NCBI RefSeq assembly: GCF_026625565.1 | Contig: NZ_CP112998.1 | Span: 622,501-686,500 of the forward strand | Reading direction: 5' to 3' | DNA length: 64,000 nt | Source of the DNA: Dyadobacter pollutisoli | Lineage (GTDB): Bacteria > Bacteroidota > Bacteroidia > Cytophagales > Spirosomataceae | Part shown: piece after piece, positions 17,177-24,801 of the stretch | Numbering within the stretch: position 1 is the first letter of the stretch | How the letters are laid out: each line of letters begins with the position of its first letter | Position numbers and translations under genes: made by a program | Notes under the pieces: generated by a model | Database searches by the model: none | What the model was told of the DNA's origin: nothing | What the model saw: the letters and a program-made list of their open reading frames with translations, nothing else

Positions 17177-17659
17177 ATGAGAGGATCCGTAGTCATTTGT
17201 TTTTTGCTGATAGCCGCTCTGGCCACATCCACAGCGGCCCAGACCGACAAGGGCGCATACTACAAGGCATTAGCCAGCGACGAGGAGAAAACCATCGATA
17301 AAGTGCTTGCCAGTCTGGAAGCAGAAAAAGCGACTCCTCGTGTGAATGCCTACAAAGGCGTATTGACTATGAAAAAGGCGGGATTTGTGAAAGGGGTTGG
17401 AGGCAAGCTGAAAACTTTCAAGAAGGGAGTGCATTTACTGGAAGAGCAAATAAAGGGTAATCCCGCTAATACTGAATTCAGGTTTCTGAGGCTGACCATT
17501 CAGGAGCATGCGCCAGGTATCCTGAAATATAACAATGAGCTCCACGAAGACAAGCAGGCCATTGTTTCAGGATATAGTAGGCTCGATGCTGACTTGAGGG
17601 AAGTGATATCAGATTACGCCAAAGATTCCAAGGTTTTAAAAGAATCAGACTTAAAGTAG
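17177..17659 (+). CDS. Small secreted helical protein, unknown
   Basis: A 160-residue protein with a signal peptide of about 21 residues (ending TAAQ). The rest is helix-rich and charged (KVLASLEAEKATPRVNAYKG, LLEEQIKGNPANTEFRFLR), resembling a TPR-like or helical-bundle periplasmic protein. No family recognised. It stands 23 bp upstream of darA and is probably part of the same transcript. It may be a cluster-specific accessory protein. Confidence 0.8.
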   Translation: MRGSVVICFLLIAALATSTAAQTDKGAYYKALASDEEKTIDKVLASLEAEKATPRVNAYKGVLTMKKAGFVKGVGGKLKTFKKGVHLLEEQIKGNPANTEFRFLRLTIQEHAPGILKYNNELHEDKQAIVSGYSRLDADLREVISDYAKDSKVLKESDLK

Positions 17660-17682
17660 GCCTAAAAAGCATTTGATATTAA

Positions 17683-18594
17683 ATGAAAAAAATACTAGTT
17701 GTCAATTACACGCAGAGCGGACAACTCAATGAAATTATCGATCAGTTTTTACTGCCTTTTGATTCCGATACCATAGAAAGGGTGCAGGTTTTTCCTGCCA
17801 AACCATTCGTTTTTCCGTGGACCACCGACGAATTTTTTGATAAGATGCCCGAATGTGTGCTGGAAGAGCCCATTGAGCTAAAACCATTGAATTTTGCCTC
17901 GGAGCATTATGATCTGGTTGTGATGGGATACCAGCCCTGGTTTCTGTCCCCATCCCTGCCTTTTACATCCTTGCTCAAAACTCCTTCATTCCAGCGTTTG
18001 CTCGTCGATACGCCTGTTGTGACTATCATTGGCGGCAGGAATATGTGGCTCAATTCACAGGAAAGTGTCAAGAAGTTGATCAAGGATGCGGGAGGAAAGC
18101 TGGTGGGCAATATCCCTTTTATGGACAGGACCTCCAACCTGATCAGCGCGGTGACAATCCTGCATTGGATGCTGACCGGCCGGAAAGACAAGAAATGGAA
18201 TATTTTTCCCTATCCTGGCGTTAGCGAGCAGGATATCAAGAGCGGGGAAAGATTTGGACACATTGTGAAAAATGCCTTTGAAAAAGAGCAATATAATAAC
18301 CTGCAGAAGGAAGTGCTGGCAACGGGACTGATAGCAATACCTACGGATATTTTGTTTATTGAACAGCGGGCCAAGAAGCTTTTCCGTATCTGGGCAGGGT
18401 TGATCAAGAAAAAAGGGACGACTCCCCAAAAAAGAAAGCGGTTTGTCAGTCTCTTTAAATATTATCTGCTGATCGCTTTGTTTATGATAGCTCCCGTGCT
18501 GCTTTTTGTCTATAATTTGCTGATCGCACCGTTTACCGGAAATACGATTAAGAAGAAAAAAGAATACTTTTGTGGGGTAGAAACCAAATCATAA
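17683..18594 (+). CDS. darA: DarA-like dialkylresorcinol-forming enzyme
   Basis: A 303-residue flavodoxin-like protein: N-terminal VNYTQSGQLNEI is the phosphate-binding loop, and YDLVVMGYQPWFLSPSLP and VVTIIGGRNMW match the DarA family. The C-terminus has a predicted membrane segment (YYLLIALFMIAPVLLFVYNLLIAPF), suggesting membrane attachment. In characterised dialkylresorcinol pathways DarA is the aromatase acting on the cyclohexanedione made by DarB. The gene pair darA-darB is a hallmark of flexirubin and dialkylresorcinol loci. The stop TAA shares its last base with the darB ATG. Confidence 0.88.
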   Translation: MKKILVVNYTQSGQLNEIIDQFLLPFDSDTIERVQVFPAKPFVFPWTTDEFFDKMPECVLEEPIELKPLNFASEHYDLVVMGYQPWFLSPSLPFTSLLKTPSFQRLLVDTPVVTIIGGRNMWLNSQESVKKLIKDAGGKLVGNIPFMDRTSNLISAVTILHWMLTGRKDKKWNIFPYPGVSEQDIKSGERFGHIVKNAFEKEQYNNLQKEVLATGLIAIPTDILFIEQRAKKLFRIWAGLIKKKGTTPQKRKRFVSLFKYYLLIALFMIAPVLLFVYNLLIAPFTGNTIKKKKEYFCGVETKS

Positions 18595-19736
18595 TGTCAG
18601 AAGCATATATTACCAGAATTGCCAAGTTCTTACCGAATGAGTCCGTTTCAAATGAGGAAATGGAAGAATACTTAGGATACATTAATGGAAAACCGTCGAA
18701 ATCAAAAGCAATCGTTTTAAGAAATAACGGTATCAAAAGAAGATATTACGCGCTTCTGAAAGACGGCACCCCCACACACACCAATGCCGAAATGGCTGCA
18801 TTGGCAGTAACGGACTTATTTAAAAATGACGCGGATGAAATAGCACAGGTCGATTTGTTGAGCTGCGCTACGTCCAGCCCCGACCAGCTGATGCCTTCAC
18901 ACGGCTCCATGGTGCACGGGTACCTGCCCGCAACGGGTCCGATTGAAGTGGTTTCACCATCGGGGGTTTGCTGCGCGGGAATGCACGCTTTCAAGTACGC
19001 GTATATGTCTGTGAAGTTGGGAGAAAAGCAAAAAGCGGTTTCCTGTGCTTCTGAAAGATTGTCGCCGGTGCTGCGGGCAGACCAGTTTGAGGACGAAGTA
19101 CAACAGCTGCTAAGGCTGGAACAGAATCCGTACCTGTCATTTGAAAAGGATTTTCTCAGATGGATGCTCTCTGACGGCGCGGGCGCGTTTTTGGTTGAAC
19201 CAAAACCCAATGCCGAGGGGATTTCATTGAAAATAGAATGGATAGAGGGCTGTTCTTACGCCAACGAGCAGGAAGCCTGTATGTACATGGGCTCAGACAA
19301 ACTGCCGGATGGCTCCCTAAAAAGCTATAAGGAATATTCAGCCAGCGAAATTCAGGATCAATCCGTTTTTAGCATCAAGCAGGATGTGAAGCTGCTGGGC
19401 GAAAAAATCGTTAAATTGGGTTTTGCAAAACTGAAAGACATATTGACCAAAAAAGGCATCAGTATGGAAGATGTGAGCTATTTTCTGCCGCATTTGTCCA
19501 GCTACTTTTTTGAAAGCAAGATTGATGATTTCTTTAACGAAAACGGCATTCCGATCCCGAAGGAAAAATGGTATACCAACCTGGTAACCAAGGGTAATGT
19601 CGGGGCAGCGTCGATATATATGATGCTGGAAGAAGTTTTCAACAGCGGCGCATTAAAAAAGGGCGAAAAGATACTTTTGGCAGTACCCGAAAGCTCCCGC
19701 TTCTCCTATATGTTTTGCCTGCTGACTGTGTGCTGA
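18594..19736 (+). CDS. darB: DarB-like ketosynthase III
   Basis: The frame is open from 18570, but the ATG at 18594, overlapping the darA stop as TAATG, is preferred, giving 380 residues. It is a KAS III-type thiolase-fold enzyme: active-site Cys in SGVCCAGMH (Cys126 or Cys127), His in FLPHLSSYF and Asn in TKGNVGAAS. In known pathways DarB joins two beta-keto/acyl thioesters and closes the ring that DarA aromatises. Tight coupling to darA supports one functional unit. Confidence 0.9.
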   Translation: MSEAYITRIAKFLPNESVSNEEMEEYLGYINGKPSKSKAIVLRNNGIKRRYYALLKDGTPTHTNAEMAALAVTDLFKNDADEIAQVDLLSCATSSPDQLMPSHGSMVHGYLPATGPIEVVSPSGVCCAGMHAFKYAYMSVKLGEKQKAVSCASERLSPVLRADQFEDEVQQLLRLEQNPYLSFEKDFLRWMLSDGAGAFLVEPKPNAEGISLKIEWIEGCSYANEQEACMYMGSDKLPDGSLKSYKEYSASEIQDQSVFSIKQDVKLLGEKIVKLGFAKLKDILTKKGISMEDVSYFLPHLSSYFFESKIDDFFNENGIPIPKEKWYTNLVTKGNVGAASIYMMLEEVFNSGALKKGEKILLAVPESSRFSYMFCLLTVC

Positions 19737-19795
19737 TCTGGCCGCAGTGCAGGCTCAGTTTGAATAAATGTATCTGACAAATCACTGCTGATCAA

Positions 19796-20194
19796 ATGAA
19801 AAAGGAAGACCTTCCCCAGGATCCGGGCGCATTGGACAAGTTTACCAGAGAAGTTTGCTACGTCAAAAATCAGGACGGGAAATATGAAACTGCGCTGAGC
19901 AGGGGATGGGAAGTCAAAAAACAGGCGCTCGACAGTGCGTGGGACGATGTCAACGAGCGCATTGAAGATGCCAGACAGGCCGTGGCAAGAGGTGAAAAGA
20001 GCCCGGTGCATTATTTTATGGAACTCAGGCTCATGGATCTGCCGGTACTGTCGGGCTACACTGGTTTTTTTCCTTTTTTTATAAAAAGACATTTAAAACC
20101 ATCAGTTTTTAAAGATTTAAGCGATCGCAAACTGGAAAAATATGCCAGGGCTTTCGATATTAGCGTGAGTGAGTTGAAAAATTTTAAAGGTTAA
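19796..20194 (+). CDS. Conserved small protein of the cluster, unknown
   Basis: A 132-residue cytoplasmic protein with no signal peptide. The N-terminal half is helical and charged (EVKKQALDSAWDDVNERIED); the middle has a hydrophobic stretch GYTGFFPFFIKRHLKP; the C-terminus is again helical. Not assigned to a family. It lies between darB and the BtrH-like gene, ending 4 bp before the latter, so it belongs to the cluster. The FFPFFIKRH patch could dock on a membrane or on a lipophilic intermediate. Confidence 0.8.
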   Translation: MKKEDLPQDPGALDKFTREVCYVKNQDGKYETALSRGWEVKKQALDSAWDDVNERIEDARQAVARGEKSPVHYFMELRLMDLPVLSGYTGFFPFFIKRHLKPSVFKDLSDRKLEKYARAFDISVSELKNFKG

Positions 20195-20198
20195 GCCA

Positions 20199-21230
20199 GT
20201 GAATATTGATAGCCAAACGGATGCGTTCCGCCATGTCCAGACTGCACATTGTGAAAACGGTGTGACCACCGCTCTTCTACGCTATCATGGTTTGGAATTT
20301 ATGACCGAGCCGCTGGCATTTGGGATGGGTTCAGGGCTGTTTTATATCCAGATCCCGTTTTTGACTGTCAACAATGGACCTGCGATCTCGTTCAGGACTA
20401 TGCCGGGGGCTATTTTCAAAAGAACCTGCAAGTCATTAGGCGTTGAAGTTACCCGCAAGAAGTTTTCCAATGTTACTGCTGCCGAAGCTTTTTTGGATCA
20501 AAAAGTAAAGGAAGGCGTGCCGGTAGGATGCCAGGTTGGGGTTTTTCATCTGACTTACTTTCCAAAGGAATACCGCTTTCATTTCAACGCTCACAACCTA
20601 ATTGTTTTTGGGCAGGAAGACGATCAGTATATGATCAGCGACCCGGTGATGGAGGATGTGACAACGCTTTCGAAAGCGGACCTCACGCGCGTTCGCTTTG
20701 CACAGGGACCGCTTGCTCCGAAAGGCCATATTTATTTTCCGGAAAGAGTAAAACCAGTTACCGAAGATGTGATCCGTCAGGGCATTGTGAAAGGTATCCG
20801 TAGAAACGTGCGCGATATGCTCAGAATACCCGGAAATTTTGCGGGTGTGGATGGCATCAGGCATACTTCGGGACATATCCGCAAATGGCGCGATAAGCTC
20901 GGGCTTAAAAAAGCCAGCCTGTATCTGGGGCAAATCGTGCGTATGCAGGAAGAAATAGGCACAGGTGGCGGCGGATTTCGCTTTTTATATGGCGCTTTCC
21001 TGGAAGAAGCTGCGGCCTATATGCAGGACGACAGACTTTCCAATATTTCAGAGGATTTTACAAAAGCAGGGGATATGTGGCGTGCGAGCGCGATCAAAAT
21101 GGCCGGGGTCTACAAGGGAAGGTTGACCGAGCAAAAAGATTTTGAAGAAATCGCCGATATGTTACTCGACATTCGCCTGGTGGAAAAAGAGGCGTTTCAG
21201 AAGCTTTCGGGGCTAAATCTGGGTAAGTGA
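20199..21230 (+). CDS. BtrH-like acyl transfer protein (BtrH_N, DUF4872)
   Basis: A 343-residue protein with a GTG start. The N-terminus matches the BtrH_N domain, including the Cys in TAHCENGVTTALLRYHG and FNAHNLIVFGQ (His); the C-terminal half resembles DUF4872. BtrH in butirosin biosynthesis moves an acyl group from an acyl carrier protein to an amino group. Here it precedes ABC transporter genes and an ACP/ketosynthase pair, so transfer of an ACP-bound chain to an acceptor before export is a reasonable hypothesis. Confidence 0.85.
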   Translation: MNIDSQTDAFRHVQTAHCENGVTTALLRYHGLEFMTEPLAFGMGSGLFYIQIPFLTVNNGPAISFRTMPGAIFKRTCKSLGVEVTRKKFSNVTAAEAFLDQKVKEGVPVGCQVGVFHLTYFPKEYRFHFNAHNLIVFGQEDDQYMISDPVMEDVTTLSKADLTRVRFAQGPLAPKGHIYFPERVKPVTEDVIRQGIVKGIRRNVRDMLRIPGNFAGVDGIRHTSGHIRKWRDKLGLKKASLYLGQIVRMQEEIGTGGGGFRFLYGAFLEEAAAYMQDDRLSNISEDFTKAGDMWRASAIKMAGVYKGRLTEQKDFEEIADMLLDIRLVEKEAFQKLSGLNLGK

Positions 21231-21245
21231 GAATAGCGACAGATT

Positions 21246-21995
21246 ATGGCCGGACAAGTATGCATCGAAATTCAGGATATTTACAAAAGATACAAATCTT
21301 CGCAGCAAGACAGCCTCACCCATGTTTCCCTGGACATTCAAGCCGGTGATGTGTTTGGCCTGCTGGGGCCAAACGGAGCGGGAAAAACTACATTGATTTC
21401 CATATTGTGTGGTATTATACCACCTTCCTCAGGGCAAATTCATTACTTTATTGATGGCGCGCCGGCAAGCGAAACGCAGCGGAAAAACCGCATTGGTTTT
21501 GTTCCGCAGGAGTATGCATTCTATCAGGAACTGACGGCCAGACAAAACCTGGACTATTTTGGCGCGATGTATAATCTCTCCAAAAGCGATCTGGGACGCA
21601 GAAGAGACCATTTACTGGAAGTGCTGGGACTAACGAAATCAGCTGATAAAAAGGTAGGTTCGTTTTCAGGTGGCATGAAGCGGAGGATCAACCTGGCCAT
21701 TGGCATTATCCACCAGCCTGCAATCCTGTTTCTGGACGAGCCCACGGTTGGCGTGGATGTCCAGAGCCGTAATGCGATCATTCGCTATCTGCAGCAGATC
21801 AATCAGGACGGTACGACCATTATTTATACCTCACATCATATGTCGGAGGCGGAGGAATTCTGCAAAAACATTGCCCTGATCGACAATGGAAAGGTGATTG
21901 CAAAGGGAGAGTTGTTGCAGCTCAAAACTGAAAATGCAGTAGCCAGCCTGCAATCCTTATTCATCAAACTGACAGGAGAGCAGTACCGCGACTAA
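21246..21995 (+). CDS. ABC transporter ATP-binding protein
   Basis: A 249-residue ABC-2-type ATPase. Walker A is GPNGAGKT, the Q-loop is FVPQEYAFYQEL, the signature is FSGGMKRRINLA and Walker B is ILFLDEPTVGVD. It is followed after 1 bp by the permease gene, so the two form one exporter. The cluster context suggests export of the product or its precursor. Like other drug/lipid exporters (DrrA/CcmA type) it contains one nucleotide-binding domain. Confidence 0.95.
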   Translation: MAGQVCIEIQDIYKRYKSSQQDSLTHVSLDIQAGDVFGLLGPNGAGKTTLISILCGIIPPSSGQIHYFIDGAPASETQRKNRIGFVPQEYAFYQELTARQNLDYFGAMYNLSKSDLGRRRDHLLEVLGLTKSADKKVGSFSGGMKRRINLAIGIIHQPAILFLDEPTVGVDVQSRNAIIRYLQQINQDGTTIIYTSHHMSEAEEFCKNIALIDNGKVIAKGELLQLKTENAVASLQSLFIKLTGEQYRD

Positions 21996-21996
21996 T

Positions 21997-23274
21997 ATGT
22001 TCAAAATCATTTCATCATTACGCAAAGAATTTTTGCTGCTCATCAACGATAAGGTGGGGCTTGCATTGATGTTTTTGATGCCTTTGATTTTGGTATTTAT
22101 CATTACTATCATTCAGGACAGCGCCTATAAGGTGGTGAATGAGAATCAGATCCCCCTCTTGGTCGTAAATCATGATACCGGCAAAGAGGGCGGAAAGCTG
22201 GTTGCTGCATTGAAAAAATCAGGGCTTTTTAAAATTGATTCTCAGAATGGTATTGCGCAGCAATCGTTGAAATCGGAGCTGCTTTCGCGCGGCAAACTGA
22301 TCGCCTTATACATTCCGCCACGTTTTTCGGCAGGCCTGGAAAGTAATGCGGCAGATGTAAGCAAAATCCTGATGGACGATCTCGGACTGGAACACCATGT
22401 AGCCGATCCTGAAAAGGTGGATATGCCAAGGCTCTCTTTTTATAACGATCCGGTTTTGCAGGAAAATTACAGCTATTCGGTCATGGGCATCATTCAATCC
22501 TACATGAGCGTGATCGAAAATTCGCTGATGATCGACCGGATGTACAGCAATATGGACCTGGGAGATAAATCACAGAAGCTGAAAGAGAAAATGATTTCCA
22601 ACAGGGTAGCCATTGACCAGATCGTAGCCAGTAATAGCAACTCGACGGCCATCCCCAATTCTACCCAGCATAACGTACCCGCCTGGACGATTTTTGCCAT
22701 GTTTTTCATGGTGGTATCATTGGGAAGCAACATTGTAAAAGAGCGGGTCAATGGTAGTTTTTTACGGCTCAAAACCATGCCGACCACTTTCATGCTGGTC
22801 ATGTTTAGTAAAATGGCTATTTATGTGGTTGTGGCCGTGTTACAGGTTGCACTCACTTTTTCAATGGGTATATGGATACTGCCCAGGCTCGGCCTGCCAT
22901 TACTGACTGTGCCTGACAATTTTGTGGCCCTGGCGGCGGTGGTGCTGATCAGTAGCATGGCGGCGGTGAGCTATGCTTTAATGATAGGCGCTTTTGCCAA
23001 AACCGAGCAGCAGGCCAATGGTTTCGGCGCTATTTCGATCATCATTTTTGGCGCGATAGGCGGGATACTGGTGCCCACATTTGTGATGCCGGGCTTCATG
23101 CAGTTTGCTGCCAATTTTTCCCCGTTGCATTGGTGTCTGGAAGGGTTTTATGTACTTTTTCTCAAAGGCGGTAGCTGGCAGGAGCTAAGGTACGTATTTG
23201 CTTTCCTGGGGATTTTTATCCTGATTTGCCAAGTTAGCACCTATTTTAAGTTGCGGTTAGAAAGAATTATTTAA
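21997..23274 (+). CDS. ABC-2 type transporter permease
   Basis: A 425-residue ABC-2 permease. One N-terminal membrane segment (LALMFLMPLILVFIITII) is followed by a large extracytoplasmic domain to about residue 225 and then five or so C-terminal membrane segments. This is the usual layout of YhgE/DrrB-like exporters that move lipids or hydrophobic compounds. It forms the exporter with the ATPase encoded 1 bp upstream. Confidence 0.93.
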   Translation: MFKIISSLRKEFLLLINDKVGLALMFLMPLILVFIITIIQDSAYKVVNENQIPLLVVNHDTGKEGGKLVAALKKSGLFKIDSQNGIAQQSLKSELLSRGKLIALYIPPRFSAGLESNAADVSKILMDDLGLEHHVADPEKVDMPRLSFYNDPVLQENYSYSVMGIIQSYMSVIENSLMIDRMYSNMDLGDKSQKLKEKMISNRVAIDQIVASNSNSTAIPNSTQHNVPAWTIFAMFFMVVSLGSNIVKERVNGSFLRLKTMPTTFMLVMFSKMAIYVVVAVLQVALTFSMGIWILPRLGLPLLTVPDNFVALAAVVLISSMAAVSYALMIGAFAKTEQQANGFGAISIIIFGAIGGILVPTFVMPGFMQFAANFSPLHWCLEGFYVLFLKGGSWQELRYVFAFLGIFILICQVSTYFKLRLERII

Positions 23275-23335
23275 GTTTGAATCACAGAACCCCGTCAGAG
23301 ATCATAATCCGCTCGGAAGAGATTAACAAAATCAT

Positions 23336-23602
23336 ATGGACATAGAAAGTTTGAAGCCCATTTTGAAAGGGCAGATTGTGCAATACCTGAATTTACTGGA
23401 TATAAACCCTGCCGATATCAAAGACGACGAGCCTTTATTTGGCGGCGATCTGGGCCTTGATTCGATCGATTCGCTTGAACTGGTCGTGCTGCTCGAAAGG
23501 GAGTACGGCATCAAAATCACCAATCCCGCCGAAGGGAGGAAAATCCTGGTCGATGTGAATCATATGGCCGAATACATTTTGGCCAATACCAAACCTGCCT
23601 GA
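23336..23602 (+). CDS. Acyl carrier protein
   Basis: An 88-residue acyl carrier protein with the phosphopantetheine site in GLDSIDSLEL (Ser of DSI). It is likely loaded by the PPTase encoded at the other end of the cluster. The stop TGA shares its last base with the ATG of the ketosynthase gene, so the two are translated together. It could be the equivalent of DarC in the dialkylresorcinol pathway or the carrier for chain synthesis. Confidence 0.93.
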   Translation: MDIESLKPILKGQIVQYLNLLDINPADIKDDEPLFGGDLGLDSIDSLELVVLLEREYGIKITNPAEGRKILVDVNHMAEYILANTKPA

Positions 23603-24801
23603 TGATGAAACCGGTGCTGGTAACTGGAATGGGCATTATTTCTGCGATTGGTGAAAATCTTTCGGAGAACCACGAAAGTTTGCGCCATGCCCGGACGGGC
23701 ATTTCCAGGGCGGTCCATTTCAAGTCTCACTATGCTTCATTGCTGCCTTTTGGTGAAATCAATGTCAGCAATGATCATTTGAAGCAATCGCTGGGTTTAG
23801 AAGATAGTAAAGGTTACACTCGGACTTGCTTGTTGGCAGATAAGGCTTTTAACGAAGCCGTGGCAGACGCCGGACTTTCACAGGCTGACATTTCATCTTT
23901 TGACACTGCATTGATATCGGCCAGCACGGTAGGAGGCATGTGCCTGACCGACCAGCTCTATGAAGACGCCAACCTGAAATCCGCGGGCTCTGAATATCTG
24001 AGTGCTTACGGCTGCTCGGCCCATACGATGAAACTGATCAGAAGATATAAAATCAAGGGATTTACCGATACCATCAACACAGCCTGCTCTTCTTCTGCTA
24101 ACGCGATTATGCTCGGTGCGCGCCTGATCAGGTCGGGCAGGGCCCAGAGAGTGATTGTAGGAGGGGTTGACAGCCTTGCCAAATACACGGTCAATGGCTT
24201 TAATGCACTTAAAATCCTTTCCGAAAACCCCTGCAAACCCTTCGACGTCAACCGCGACGGGCTCAATCTGGGCGAAGCTGCGGCCTACCTTGTACTGGAA
24301 TCCCAGGAAGCGGCCTCAGGCAAAAAGGTATATGCCCGGGTTGCTGGATACGGCAATGCCAATGATGCCCATCACCCTTCGGCGATGTCGGATGAGGCAA
24401 TTGGGGCTATCCGAAGTATGAAAGAGGCGATGGAAGTAGCCGGCGTGACCTGCGATCAGATCGACTACGTCAATGCACATGGTACCGGAACGCAAAACAA
24501 TGACCAGGTGGAATTATATGGCCTGAGCGCGTTGTTTGAGCAGATTCCGCCATTTGGCTCCACCAAATCCTATACGGGCCACACCTTGGGAGCAGCCGGC
24601 GCGGTGGAGGCAATTTTTAGTATTTTAAGCATTAATCACGCGGAATTGTTTCCCAGCCTGCATGTCAAAACGCCCATCGCGAATTATCCCAATAGCCCGA
24701 TAGCGGCATACACAAAAACGGAGAAAGTCAATTATGTACTTTCCAATTCATTTGGCTTTGGAGGCAACTGTACCTCGCTGGTTTTTGCAGGTGTTAATTA
24801 A
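23602..24801 (+). CDS. Beta-ketoacyl-ACP synthase, FabF-like
   Basis: A 399-residue KAS I/II-type ketosynthase with the full Cys-His-His triad: Cys162 in NTACSSSAN, His293 in NAHGTGTQ and His327 in SYTGHTLGAAG. It elongates acyl chains on the carrier protein encoded just upstream. It is the only elongating ketosynthase in the cluster; a polyene chain normally needs partner ketoreductase and dehydratase genes, not seen here. Its 3' end overlaps the convergent mutase gene by 8 bp. Confidence 0.94.
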   Translation: MMKPVLVTGMGIISAIGENLSENHESLRHARTGISRAVHFKSHYASLLPFGEINVSNDHLKQSLGLEDSKGYTRTCLLADKAFNEAVADAGLSQADISSFDTALISASTVGGMCLTDQLYEDANLKSAGSEYLSAYGCSAHTMKLIRRYKIKGFTDTINTACSSSANAIMLGARLIRSGRAQRVIVGGVDSLAKYTVNGFNALKILSENPCKPFDVNRDGLNLGEAAAYLVLESQEAASGKKVYARVAGYGNANDAHHPSAMSDEAIGAIRSMKEAMEVAGVTCDQIDYVNAHGTGTQNNDQVELYGLSALFEQIPPFGSTKSYTGHTLGAAGAVEAIFSILSINHAELFPSLHVKTPIANYPNSPIAAYTKTEKVNYVLSNSFGFGGNCTSLVFAGVN

